64,000 bases of DNA from Chinchilla lanigera. Its lineage: Eukaryota > Chordata > Mammalia > Rodentia > Chinchillidae. Below the pieces are notes generated by a model. That model saw nothing but the letters and a program-made list of their open reading frames with translations. It ran no database searches and was not told the origin of the DNA. Shown in pieces: positions 10,880 to 21,600 of the stretch; the stretch's first letter is position 1; each line of letters starts with the position of its first letter. Location of the stretch: the NCBI RefSeq assembly GCF_000276665.1, contig NW_004955464.1, positions 11,601,532 to 11,665,531 of the forward strand, in the 5' to 3' direction. Made by a program: the position numbers and the translations under genes.

Positions 10880-12695
10880 AGCAGTAGGAAGATGATCTTG
10901 TCTGTCTCTGGAAGCCCAGCACAGAGAAGGGACATTGGCAAGTTACTCCGTGAATGGGAACTGGCTCCATCTGAGAAGCACTGTTGTCCTTACATCAGCA
11001 GAGGGCAGCACAAACCTAAGGTCTCCCTAAAGCAAGTTTTCTAGGGTCAGGAGGAGCTGGTACCTCCGGAAGCTAGAGCTGCCTTGGACACAGGGTCAGT
11101 GCTGTTCTCGGAAAGGAATTCAGGAGGGCCCAGGTAGCCTATCTTAGGATCCTTCATGTGGCTTTACTGACTCAACATCTCCCACCATTCACTCAGTCAT
11201 CTATGAAGCACACAAACAAGTACATACACACACACTCACCCACTCACACACTCACACTGGCCTCAGTGAGAAGAACCCTTCTTTCCATTCCAGTCTCTTT
11301 CTCTTCAGCCTGTGCTAATTTCCCCAGTTCAAATGGGATTTCTCAAATCTATTTCTTCACCTCCTGACCCACTAAGTGCTCTTAGCGATTCCCTAGAGAA
11401 CTTTTCACGCCTACCACTGGCCCTGCCAGGAGGTGAACATTATTCCAGTTTACAGATGAGGAAACAGGCTCAGAGAGGAAAGAGGAACCTGCCTAAGAAC
11501 ACAGAGCTAGAGAGGGGAGGGGCTGAGACGGCCCAGCGCTGCCAGCCCAAGGCTCCTTCCATGGCCCACTGCAGCCTCCTTGCCAGCTTGTGCCCCAGGC
11601 AAAGAGGCACTTGTGTAGACCAGGGCAAGTGGGCTGGAGGCCACTGGGCAGGGTCTTCCCTCAACATTATTATTCTCACCCTAAAATACACCTCACTGCT
11701 CCAGGGTTGCCTTTTCCCCCTCTATAAATTGTGTATGGCACTTACCTTTAGGTTGAGGAGATAGGCCTTGCCTGCTTCCTTGGAGCACCGGCAGGCAGAG
11801 CCTGATTATTAATGGTGTACTTGAGGGCAGCACACAGGACCTCACAAACAAGAGGACAGGATGGATGGATGGATGGATGGATGGATGGATAAGCTCACCA
11901 AAATGAAGAGCCTTGAAAACCCGTAGAGTTTCATGTAATCCAAAAATTCAATTCAGCAAATAGCACATAAGCCCTCCTCCCTCTCACTCTGTTATGGATG
12001 CTAAAAATAGTTTATAGATGAGGAAACTGAGGCTATTACCACACAAATGCACAAAAGCTTGTGGTAATTCAGAGGAGGCAGTGCTTGAAATAGGAGAATC
12101 CAGGCAGGGGAGTCCTCACACCCGCCTACAGTAATGCTGGGAAAAAGTTGCTGTTTCCAGCTGCTTCGGATCCAGGAGGACGGAACCCATTGTTTGGCTT
12201 TCTACTTGGCCCCCTCCTTCCCCTGCTCCTTCCCCTGCTCCTTCCCCTCCCCATTGTCCTTAGGTCCCTCATCAAGGCACAGGATACAGCTGGCTAGGCA
12301 GCCACAAAAAGATGGGAAGGGGCTGGGAGAAGTCAAGGTCATCCCAGGAAAGCTGAAAAGCTTCAGCTGGTGGTTCCTTTTCCAGATGAGCTGCAGACAA
12401 AGGCACCAGGCAGGGGGCTCTGCCAGCATGGCCCTAGGCACCAAGTGCAGAAAAGTCAGGCTTCAGAGGAGGACATATTCAAACTCAATCTGGTACTGAT
12501 TTACTGTGTGTCCTTGGGCAAGCTCCTATCAATCTCTGAGTATCAATTTCTTGTTTAGAGCAAGAAGACATTTCTCTATTAAAGATTAACTTAACTGCAG
12601 TGAACACTAAAACAAAAATACCTGATACCTAAGTATTTAAAAATATTCATTTATGTTCCGTCCTCCCACTTCAGCCATAGCAAAACATCAAGAAA
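10880..12695. other. Intergenic, MIR-rich; no gene supported
   Basis: MIR-like fragments at about 11415-11535 (-), 11990-12110 (-) and 12430-12560 (+), recognised from 'agatgaggaaac.g.ggct' and 'tgtgtccttgggcaag'. (GGAT)n microsatellite at 11861-11890. ORFs show no family signal. Confidence 0.5.
11861..11890. repeat. (GGAT)n microsatellite
   Basis: About seven perfect 'ggat' units. Confidence 0.95.
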
Positions 12696-12784
12696 GGGGC
12701 TGGGGATTTAGCTCAGTGGCACAGCGCCTGCCTGGCAAGTGCAAGGTCCTGAGTTCAATTCCCAATACAAAAAAAAAAAAAAAA
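12696..12784 (+). mobile_element. ID-type SINE
   Basis: Full ID body and A-tail; target duplication 'atcaagaaa' on both sides. Confidence 0.9.
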
Positions 12785-12870
12785 TCAAGAAAGAAAATGC
12801 AAAAGCAAGCACGCAAGAAAGAAAGATGCCAAAGAGGGATCTTGTAGCAAATGGAAGCACACTTTCTATT

Positions 12871-13106
12871 TTTTTTGTTTTTTGTTTTTTGGGGTTTTTT
12901 TTTTTTTTNNNNNNNNNNNNNNNNNNNNNNNNNNNNNNNNNNNNNNNNNNNNNNNNNNNNNNNNNNNNNNNNNNNNNNNNNNNNNNNNNNNNNNNNNNNN
13001 NNNNNNNNCTCACTTTGTAGCCCAGGCTGGCCTCGAACTTGCAACGATCCTCCTGCCTCAGCCTTCCGAGTACTGGGATTACAGGCGTGCACCACCACGC
13101 CCGGCC
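12871..13106 (-). mobile_element. B1 SINE containing an assembly gap
   Basis: T-run, then 100 N, then a reverse B1 body 13009-13106. The target duplication 'aagcacactttct' before (about 12857) and after (about 13108) shows that one SINE spans the gap. Confidence 0.88.
12909..13008. other. Assembly gap, 100 N
   Basis: Exactly 100 N inside a poly(T)/B1 element; a placeholder length, so the true size is unknown. Confidence 0.99.
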
Positions 13107-13754
13107 AAAGCACACTTTCTGTTAGGTAAATGGAGATGTATCCCCACAATTGAGGCATCATCAAAACCACACTGTAAATCTATAATAAAGCATAGTTAAT
13201 AATTTATAATCACATTAATAGAACAGCTGGCATTTATTGAGTACTTACTATGCGTCAGGCATATTATTTCTTTGCAAGTACTCTGTGCACTAGGTCTGAT
13301 TAAGGCTTGGATGAGTGTGTGACGAGTGCAGGTGTGCACAGTCCCCTCTCAGAAGGGGCTCCACGCTTGGGTTTAGTGCTGTGTGGGCCCTCTTGAAATT
13401 CATAACATGGTGCAGTACCTTTGAGTTTTGTTCTGTGTGTGAAGTCTGGTGGAAGAAGGAGAACACACTGAGGATTTCAGCCTCCATTCACACACAGTCC
13501 TGCCCCCCTCTCTCCCTTCCCTGACATGGATTCTTGACTGCCTGTTCCCTCTCTACTAGCCAGCCCCTACCCCTACCCAGGCCCTCCAATTCCATGGGCC
13601 TGGATGCAGGCACAGGGAGAAGAAAGGAAGCTGTGCATGCCAAGTCATGGCGCACAGTCCTATACCCTTGCAACACTTTGCACTCACCTTGTATCACCAG
13701 GCCCAAGGGAATACAACACTAAGTAGTGAAAAATAAACAGCATAGTAGCTAAAT

Positions 13755-14200
13755 CTTGAAAGGGATCTGTATGTCCATCAACAAATGAATGGATAAAGAA
13801 AATGAGGTATTTATACACAATGGAGTACTACTCCGTCATAAAGAAAGAAAACTTGATCATTTGTAAGAAAATGGATGCACCTTGAGATCATAATGTTAAG
13901 TGAAATAAGTCAGACACACAAAATATCACATGGTTTCTCTTATGTGAGATACCCGAAGTGTAAGTAAGTTAAAATCAGAATAAAAGATAGATAATAGGAA
14001 ACAAGGAGATCTTTCAGCAAATGGAAAGGGGACCAAGAGATGGAGGGAAGGGAGGTAAAGGGGATTAAAAAAATTAAGATGTGTTATGTACAAGGACCAG
14101 CTCCTCATGATGAATGTCGTCATGATGTACTGCAAATGTACTGACAAAAATTTGTTTAAAGTAACACGATAGGTTGTAAAAAGTGACAGAAGAAAGGTAA
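13755..14200 (+). mobile_element. L1 3'-region remnant
   Basis: 'gtccatcaacaaatgaatgg', 'caatggagtactactc' and 'aagtgaaataagtcagaca' are hallmark words of the L1 ORF2 3' end and 3' UTR. Decayed. Confidence 0.85.
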
Positions 14201-15446
14201 AAGGCTTTTTTCCTGCTTTTTAAACAAGAGCTCCTGCATTCTCATTTTCACTGGCCCCCATAAATTATGCAGCCAGTTCAGGTACTATTATTACCACCAC
14301 TTCACAAAAGTGGACAACGAGGCTCAGTAATTTGCCCAAGATCGATGATAGAGACTTAAACCCATGAAGACAGAAGACTCCGAGGTCTTAAAGAGCCTCA
14401 GCCCAGGAATTAGGAGATCTCTGTCTAACTTCAGACCATGACTGTAGGAAAGCTGCCCACTCGGTCTGTGTCTCCTTTTCCCCAAGTGAAAATGCTCTGT
14501 AGAGTTTTCCAAAATAGCATAGGCTCCAAGATTTGGCTGTGTCATTTATACAAGCACAAAGGGATCACCTTTGCACCCCCACCTTTCCTAGAGCTGCCGG
14601 ATGCATTTAGCATAAGATAGCCACCCACCCTGCACGACACTTCAGTGGCATACAAAGTAATTTCACGCTGCTGCCTCACCCAGACGACACTGAGCAGAAG
14701 GCTGGGCAGGGATGCTTTTATCCCCATTTTACAGACAAGAATGTTAAAGCATGAGAATTGTAAAAGTGATGCACATTGCTTTCAAGCAGGTTTTGAATAG
14801 GTTAACAGGGCCCCACAGGCCCAGTCATGGGGATATGAATGCCCGCAAAGGAAAAGCTGGATTGCCACTTTGGGAAGTCCTGCTGTGGGAGGGTAGCACG
14901 GGCCTCTCAGGGCAGGAGCTCTAGCTCTGAGGGATCTGGTTGGATCCCATGCCTTGAGGCTCCCAGGTCCAAGTGGGGAGGCCAGAGAGCTATCCATCAG
15001 CTCCTGAAAGAAAAGAAATACCAGGTCAGCAGTGTTGAAAGGGTGACTCAGCATGTGGGGATGTTTACCAAGCATAAGAGAGGTATAATCTCCAGTGCAT
15101 AAATAAGCAGGCAGACAGAGGAACAAACATACAGATGGACAGAGAGTCCCAGCAGAAGCACCAGCCTCTCCACTCATGCGCAGCCCACTAGCCTGTCCTG
15201 AAGGAGGTCACTACCTGAAGAGAGGGAAGTCAGGTTAATCAGAAGTCATTGCAGCTGGGTGGTCCTGGGTTCCTCAGTCCCTGTTACCTTTGTAAGGATG
15301 CAGCATCTAAAACACAAAAGGGTCATTCGCTGGTGAACCATCCTTCTTCTTGAAGATTCTGGTGGCCACAGGGTGAGTCTCTGAAATGGTTCTGGAAGTC
15401 TAGAGCCTCGCCTGTCCATTCCCAACCCTTCAGGGAAGTACTAGCA
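14201..15446. other. Intergenic with MIR fragments; no gene supported
   Basis: MIR-like pieces at about 14265-14420 (-) and 14700-14800 (-). The rest is unassigned. Confidence 0.45.
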
Positions 15447-15622
15447 CTGAACTATCCAATAAAACTTTCTTTGATGATGGACTTGTACATAGCTACTGAG
15501 CACAGTGGCCACTGATACTAAGGGAACCAACTTAAATGCTTTTATTTTATCTTAAGTTAAATGTACATTTAGATTCCCCATGTGACTAGTGGCTACTGTA
15601 TGTGGGCAGAACAGCTCTAAAA
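15447..15622. mobile_element. MER5A-like hAT (Charlie) transposon fossil
   Basis: 'ccaataaaactttctttgatgatgg' region at one end (about 15456-15480) and 'gtgactagtggctactgta' at the other, the usual MER5A ends, with internal AT-rich sequence. Confidence 0.75.
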
Positions 15623-16085
15623 ACAAACAAGGACAATAAAAACGGAACATCTGCACCACGATCTGGGACTTTAAAAGCACTAACACAATCATCTTCTTAT
15701 TGTCCTGTGAAACAGGTGATTATCCTCATTTTACGTGGGGGAAAACTGAGCCCCAGAAAAGTTAAATGGCTTCCATATTGACAGCTAGTGTTAGCGGCAT
15801 GACTTAATCCCCAATCTCTTGATTCCAAAACTCCACCCACATCTCTATGTGGCACTGCCCATTTGTGTAATCATCACATATTTATTGGATCACTGTTGTT
15901 AGGTGCCTACCTCTGTGCTACACAGTCAGAGACAATCAGACATAGGCCTAGGATTTGGGTGGGAATCCCGAGACAAAGGCAATGTAATTGCCACAGTAAG
16001 AATGTGGGTATAAAAATTACTTTAAGTGACTTTCTTCCAAGCAAGTGAAAGCACTTTGCTTTAAATACCATTTATGTCTGATGAC
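15623..16085. other. Intergenic with MIR and L2 fragments
   Basis: MIR-like at about 15660-15830 (-) and L2-like 3'-end words at 15865-15950. No gene supported. Confidence 0.45.
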
Positions 16086-17135
16086 TCTTTAATTTATAGT
16101 GTATTTCAAGCCCTAATCTCCCAGAACTTCCGATGGCTATACTAAGAAGCCTACTGGACATCTCTATTTGAACGTCAAACTGGCTTCTCAAGCTTGCCCC
16201 AAACCTTCCCCCTCCTCGTAAATGCCAATGCTCTTCTTCCAGTTGTTCCACTCCAAGCTGTTCTATTGTAGAGTCACCATGGCTCCTTTTACTGTCATGT
16301 TTTTCATCTAAACGATTAGCAAATGTTATCTCTATCTCTGTCTTCAAGAAACATCCAGAATGCCCACCATCCCTACCGCTTCCACCCTCACCTGTCATCT
16401 CTGCCTGGACTAGGGCACACTGGTCTCCTGGGTCTCTGGCTCTCCTTGATTTTTTTTTTCTACACAGTAGCCAGAGCGATCTTTTTAAAAACTGAAAAGC
16501 CACAGTATGTCTCCTCTCAATTTACAGCCGTTCCCAAAGCCTTTACATGAGGCCCTACAAGGTCTGATCCTCGATGCCTCCTCTGACCTCTTTTCCTCCG
16601 CTCTTCTTGCTTTTCAGGTCCAACCATAGCAGGTCTTCCGGGTCACTCTTGCCTGCACTCATTGTGAAGCTCACTCCCTGGGTTCCTCGGGACTTCTGAC
16701 CAAAGGTCCTCCGATCACAGAGGCACTCCTCATCAACCTTATCACGTTTCAGTTTTCCTCATAACACTCATCTCCTCTTGACATTGAATATATTTGTTGG
16801 TTGTTGCTCTCCTCCCACTAGAGTGTAAACTGTCGGAATCAATGGGCAGATAAAAGCAGGATTCCCAGTTGAATTTGAGATTCGGGTAAACAAGTCACTT
16901 TTCAGTGGGAGGATGTCCCAGATGTTGCATGCGATTTATTTATATTTTTAAAATTTCACTGTTTACCTAAAATTCAAACTACTAGGTGTCCTGTATTTTT
17001 ACTTGCTAAATCTAACAACCCTATTCTGGAAGGCAAGGTCAGTGGTTATTTTGCTTAGTGCTCTATCCCTAGCACAAGAGCAGTTCCTGGAATGTTGCCC
17101 TCAGTAAACATGTGTTGAATGACTGAATGCGGTCA
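16086..17135 (+). mobile_element. L2-like LINE fragment with a nested palindromic MITE
   Basis: L2-type words 'cagagcgatctttttaaaaa', 'gaggccctacaaggtctgat' and 'ccactagagtgtaaactg', resuming after the insert with 'aacatgtgttgaatgactgaa'. The insert lies at 16862-17022. Confidence 0.6.
16862..17022. mobile_element. Short inverted-repeat DNA transposon (MITE) fossil
   Basis: The left end 'agttgaatttgagattcggg' and right end (read backwards) 'tagtagtttgaattttaggt' are related inverted arms about 30 bp long. Inserted in the L2 copy. Confidence 0.5.
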
Positions 17136-17433
17136 ACCGGGTCATTAATCTGAAACGCGCCTAAACTTTTAATAAACAGCCCGGGAGTCAGAGGGGTGGA
17201 GCCTCTAGGCTGGGTTAGTCCAGTTCACAACTCTAGGCCTGGACAGCCCAAGAACTTTTCCAGCAGGTCGAGAGGCTCGGTGCTTCACCTGACCCGGTTC
17301 CTCGGTAAACAAAACCCTGCCCCGGAGCAGGCGAGGGGGGCGGGGCGTCCCTCACCACCGGCCAGACGCAGCCCTCTCCAGAGCCGGGCCCCTTTAACGC
17401 CCCGCCTCCCGCCACCACTCGCGCCCTCTACCG

Positions 17434-17441
17434 TGACGTCA
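17434..17441. promoter_or_regulatory. Palindromic CRE (CREB/ATF) site
   Basis: Exact TGACGTCA 13 bp before a CCAAT box, in the core of the EFCAB14 CpG island; suggests CREB/ATF plus NF-Y input (inference). Confidence 0.65.
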
Positions 17442-17528
17442 TCCAGTGGGCCACCAATAGGGCCGCGTCTTACTGACAGGCGGCGCCGGCGGCAGCTGCC
17501 AAAGGGGAAGTGAGCAGTGGCCGGAGCG

Positions 17529-17597
17529 ATGGCCCGGGTCTGGAGCCCGCGGCCGCCGCCGCCACCAGCTCGTCGGGAGCGGCCAGAGCCGGAGTAG
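17529..17597 (+). other. Upstream ORF in the probable EFCAB14 5' UTR
   Basis: ATG with G at -3 and G at +4, 22 codons then TAG, rich in Pro and Arg. If the transcript starts upstream of 17529 this uORF could dampen EFCAB14 translation. A second uORF at 18164-18217 (17 codons) ends with ATG directly followed by TGA. Confidence 0.45.
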
Positions 17598-18000
17598 GGC
17601 CCGGAATCGCAGCTGCAGTGGAAGCTGCGTATGTGAGTTGCCGAAGTCGCCCTTCCAGACACCTCAAACTCAGAGGGAACGCTTGAGGAGGGCAGAGTGG
17701 CAATCGCCCCTTCAGCAACCGCCCCCCCCCAGGCCCGGACTGCAGGGCTGGGGTCTCCCAGGAGCGGGACCGGCTCGTCTCAGGCCGAGACCTCCGAGCC
17801 GAGCTCCTTCAAACTCAGGACGGAAGCCAGAGAACGGTGATCATCCCTAACCCCAACTGGCTTCCTAGCCCGGGCATTTTCTCCACGCCGGCAGTGTCCG
17901 GGTTGTAGCGGCTAGGCGACACACACCGCTGCCACCTCTGTCTTACTCTTCATTGCTCTCCCTTCTCCCATTCAAGAATAAGTTTCTTTTTTGTTGTTGT

Positions 18001-18432
18001 TGAAAATCCTGTCCCAGAGGTCCAAAGTACGTATCCTGTGCGCTCCCTAGCTTCTAGATCACTGTTGAAAATATTGTTGAACTTAACAAAGCTCCGAACC
18101 TTTCGTTCCTCGCTTAGCTTTTTTGTGCTCTTTTACCCTTTCTACACTCTTAGCTGACACTCCATGCCCAGGGCTTTATCCGTTTCAATCGCCAACTCCT
18201 TGGCGATCTCTATGTGACTTCCCCCACTCATCTGAGCTCCAGTTTCCTCTGGGCTCCCGTCTCCAGCTCCCAGCGGATCTGGTCAGTCCCACCCGCGGGT
18301 GGGAGTGGCCGCGGGGGCTCTGGCCCAGGATTTCCCACCCTGGAAGGCAGCTCCAAGGCAGCAAGAGAACTGGGCGTCGGGTACGAACCTGGCAGCTCAG
18401 GAGTGGGCGCTCCACTAACGCCACACAAGAAG
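18001..18432 (+). other. EFCAB14: EFCAB14 5' UTR or upstream sequence before the start codon
   Basis: Sequence directly before the EFCAB14 ATG. The coding frame is open without a stop from at least 18214 to 18433 but has no ATG there. I cannot tell whether this is one long 5' UTR or contains a 5' UTR intron. Confidence 0.5.
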
Positions 18433-18617
18433 ATGAAAAAGCGAAAAGAGCTCAATGCCTTGATCGGTTTGGGTGGAGACAGCCGGAGAAAGAAGCCCAA
18501 GAAAAACTCCAGCAGCCACCGCCTGCTTCGAACTGAGCCTCCTGACTCAGACTCCGAGTCCAGCTCAGAGGAGGAAGAGGAATTTGATGGAGTTGGAAAT
18601 CGCTCACGTTTTGTCAA
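18433..18617 (+). CDS. EFCAB14: EFCAB14 coding exon 1
   Basis: Encodes residues 1-61 and two bases of codon 62. Lys/Arg-rich start (MKKRKELNAL), then a Ser/Glu/Asp patch at residues 38-50 that looks like a casein-kinase-2-type acidic tract (inference). The donor is gtaagt at 18618. It lies at the downstream edge of a CpG island. Confidence 0.95.
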
Positions 18618-21600
18618 GTAAGTGATGCAGTGGCAAGGGCTGGGATGAGTAAAAGCGATTTCCTTGTACTGCTAAGGAGAACGGATGGGAAGGAGAAAGG
18701 CGTGCTAGGAAGAGAAGGAAGTAGACCTTGAAAGGCAAACAGGGAGAAAAGTGTCAAGAGAGGCGAGTACACATCCTGAATGAAGGGTAAATTAGAGGAC
18801 AGTCTTTAGGTGTAAAAAGGACAGCTCTAGATCTAGAGTAGAGATATGGGTGCAGGTAATGTATCAGGGGCCCAGGGCATCAGAAAGAAGTTAAGAACAA
18901 AGACAGTGGGGCAGAGAAGTTTTCGGGACTAGGCCTTTAAAAAAAAAAAAAAAAAGAGGAGGAAGGCCAGAGACCTTAAGATTGTTAATTATTTTTTGTG
19001 CTTTTAATAAATCTGAATCTTGGCGATGGGGGAATATGATGAGGGACATACTGTAGAAAGTATGAGCCTTGAGAGTAGCTCGGGAGTGAGAGTAAAAACG
19101 CAACTTTTTCACAGACCATTTTTCGATGATGTTGGTAATCAGGGTTCAGGTTGGAGAAGAGCTAAAGGCAACCTTGAAAGTGTCCTTGATGGAAGCAAGG
19201 ACTAGCAGAAGGTTGTGGTGCTAAAAGAGATTGGATCTTTGTTGTTTGTTTAGAGTGTCTGTATCCTTTTAGTTAAAGTTTGGTTTCTGGTGAACTTTGC
19301 CACATTAAGTATGTAAGGCTAATTTTGTGTGTGGTGGATGAAGGTTTGAAGTGTTAATTCTGAAATATATACCCTCTTGGGTTAGACACTGAAGGCTGGA
19401 TGAGTTGAGTGGGAAATCTCACCTGTTTCTATTTCCTTCCTTCGGAGTCAGTAAACTACAGCAGTGGTGGAGAACCTATGATACGCATGCCCCAGCCGGC
19501 TGTTTGTTGTCATTGAAAGCTCTAAAAGGTTCAGCATCACTGAACAATGGGGAACCAGAAGTTCTCTAAAACTTACAGATTCTGTTTCTCTCATTACATT
19601 TTCTCTTGCTCAAAAGTTTGTGAAGTTTCAATAACTAAGAAAGCATGTTTTGAAAGAGAAAAATAGGTAAATTACAGTGCAGTGATGGAATTGCAGAAAA
19701 CTGCTAGCTTTTACACTTTTCCAACTGAGCTTGTCTCTGAAGGCCTCCTTCCTGAGTTGATGCTGAAGGTGGTGGTCTGCAGAGCTCAAAAGTGTTTCCT
19801 ATGGCCCACAGGACCTCTTCTGAAGTTTCTTATGAAGTTTAAAACCTTTGTACCGAATAGGACTTTTCATAGATCATATTACGTATTTACTTAATCTTTT
19901 ACTATTTAGATGTAAGCGCATTATCCTATTTGCCATGGTAAATCTACTGGTCATTCATTAGAGAAGATAACTACATGGCAAAACTGTACTCATAATTACT
20001 TTCATACTGATGGTTGGATTTGTTCTTTTTATAGGGGAGACTATTTACGATGCTGCAAGATCTGTTATCCCCTCTGTGCTTTTGTCATCCTTGCGGCCTG
20101 TGTTGTGGCCTGTGTTGGCTTGGTGTGGATGCAAATTGCTCTCAAGGAGGATCTGGATGCCCTCAAGGAAAAATTTAGAACAAGTAAGTAGTCACCCTTT
20201 TCAAAGCTTAATCTTGGATTCTTTTTTTTCCATATTCCAGGACAAATTGCATCAGGCTGAATTAAGAGTTTTGCCTTCTCTAGTGGAGCAATTATACATT
20301 ATTTTGACCTATTTTGTTTTGTTTTTGTACCAGGAATCAAACTCAAGACCTTGTGCTTGCCAGGCAGGTGCTGTGCCACTGAGCTATATCCCCGGCCCAA
20401 ATTATACATTCTTTTCAGCATTTTTATCCTTATTCTCAACTATTAGCTTCAATGGTGTAACAATTATTTGTTTTAAACCCATAAGCAAAGACAGTGCTCA
20501 CTAGGACAGTAGTATCGGAGATAGCATCTCCCTATATAGTTCAGGCTGGCCTTGAACTTGTGGCAATTCTCCTGGGATCCCTAGTGCTAGGATTATAGGC
20601 ATGCCCTCCACACTGACTTAGCGTCTGAAATAATGACGTTCTATTCAACTTTCAGAGTGCTCAAGGGAAGTGCTTCGGGAACCTAGAGCTTTGGTTAACC
20701 TCCACCTGTGACAATGGCAACACTGGGCTGTTTGCTTACACCTCACTGGCCTAGTTGCAAAAGAATGTAGGCCTGTCAAATGATTTCCACTTAAACACCA
20801 CATAGGACATAGTAATGAGCCTAATAATAGTAATAGTCAGAGTCAATGTATGTGGAATGCCTATTATGTGCCAAGTCACAACTAATCATTTTATTCCCAA
20901 AATGGTGAAATAAGTATTATTTTTTATAATTTTGTATTCTAAAAAAACATAAGGTTGCCAGGTGTGGTAGCACGTTTCTATAATCCCAGTACTTGGGAAA
21001 CTGAGGCAGGAGGATTGCTGCAAGTTCCAAGGCAAGCCTGGGCTACATAGTGAGCTTCTGTCTCAAAAAGACAGGGGAAAAAAAGGCTTAAAAGGATTGA
21101 GTGACATATTCAGTGACTAAGTGTGCAAAGTTGAGATTTGTTTATAGATGCCCTCTTGCCCATCGTCCAGGCCCAAGTTTGTAACAGCCACTGTAGTGCA
21201 TCACTGTTTACAGTGGCTGTTCAAGCCTACACACATTTGTTCAAGTGCTCACAGATTTCATTACTGTCAGCGTGGGTCAGTAGTCTAAGAGAAGTCTAGT
21301 AAAAGTACTGGAAGAGCTGGTTTTATGCATATTAGCATTCAAGCAAAGTACAAAAACTAGTAGATTTCTCAAGCTGGATGTGATGGTACATACCTGTAAT
21401 TCTAACATATAGGAGGCTGAGGCAGGAGGAGTGCCTCAAAGACAGTCTGGGTTAATAGTGAGTTCAAAGCCAGCCTACACTACATAGCAAGAAAAAAAAA
21501 AGATTTCTCTCCTATCTTTAGCTATGTTTGTTTGTGTTTCAAGGGAAAAAGCTTCAAATGCCATTAATGAGTATTACCATTTTGAAGTTTTAGAAAAACT

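Larger units (their letters stand above)
17150..18000 (+). promoter_or_regulatory. EFCAB14: EFCAB14 CpG-island promoter and 5' UTR region
   Basis: GC- and CpG-rich block in otherwise AT-rich sequence. A perfect palindromic CRE (TGACGTCA) lies at 17434-17441 and CCAAT at 17454-17458; there is no TATA box. The transcription start is probably about 17470-17530 (inference). An upstream ORF with a good start context lies at 17529-17597. Confidence 0.8.

Noticed and set aside
10597..10970. Ser/Leu and Arg/Glu repeat ORFs on both strands
   Set aside because: Translations of the compound TC/GA microsatellite.
12688..13199. ORFs spanning the N run
   Set aside because: Built from unknown bases plus ID and B1 sequence.
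14782..15177. 131-codon minus-strand ORF
   Set aside because: No recognisable domain, intergenic, overlaps a MIR fragment; likely chance.
18214..18432. 73-codon N-terminal extension of EFCAB14
   Set aside because: Open and in frame, but it starts at GTG with no ATG; the family begins at MKKRKE (18433).
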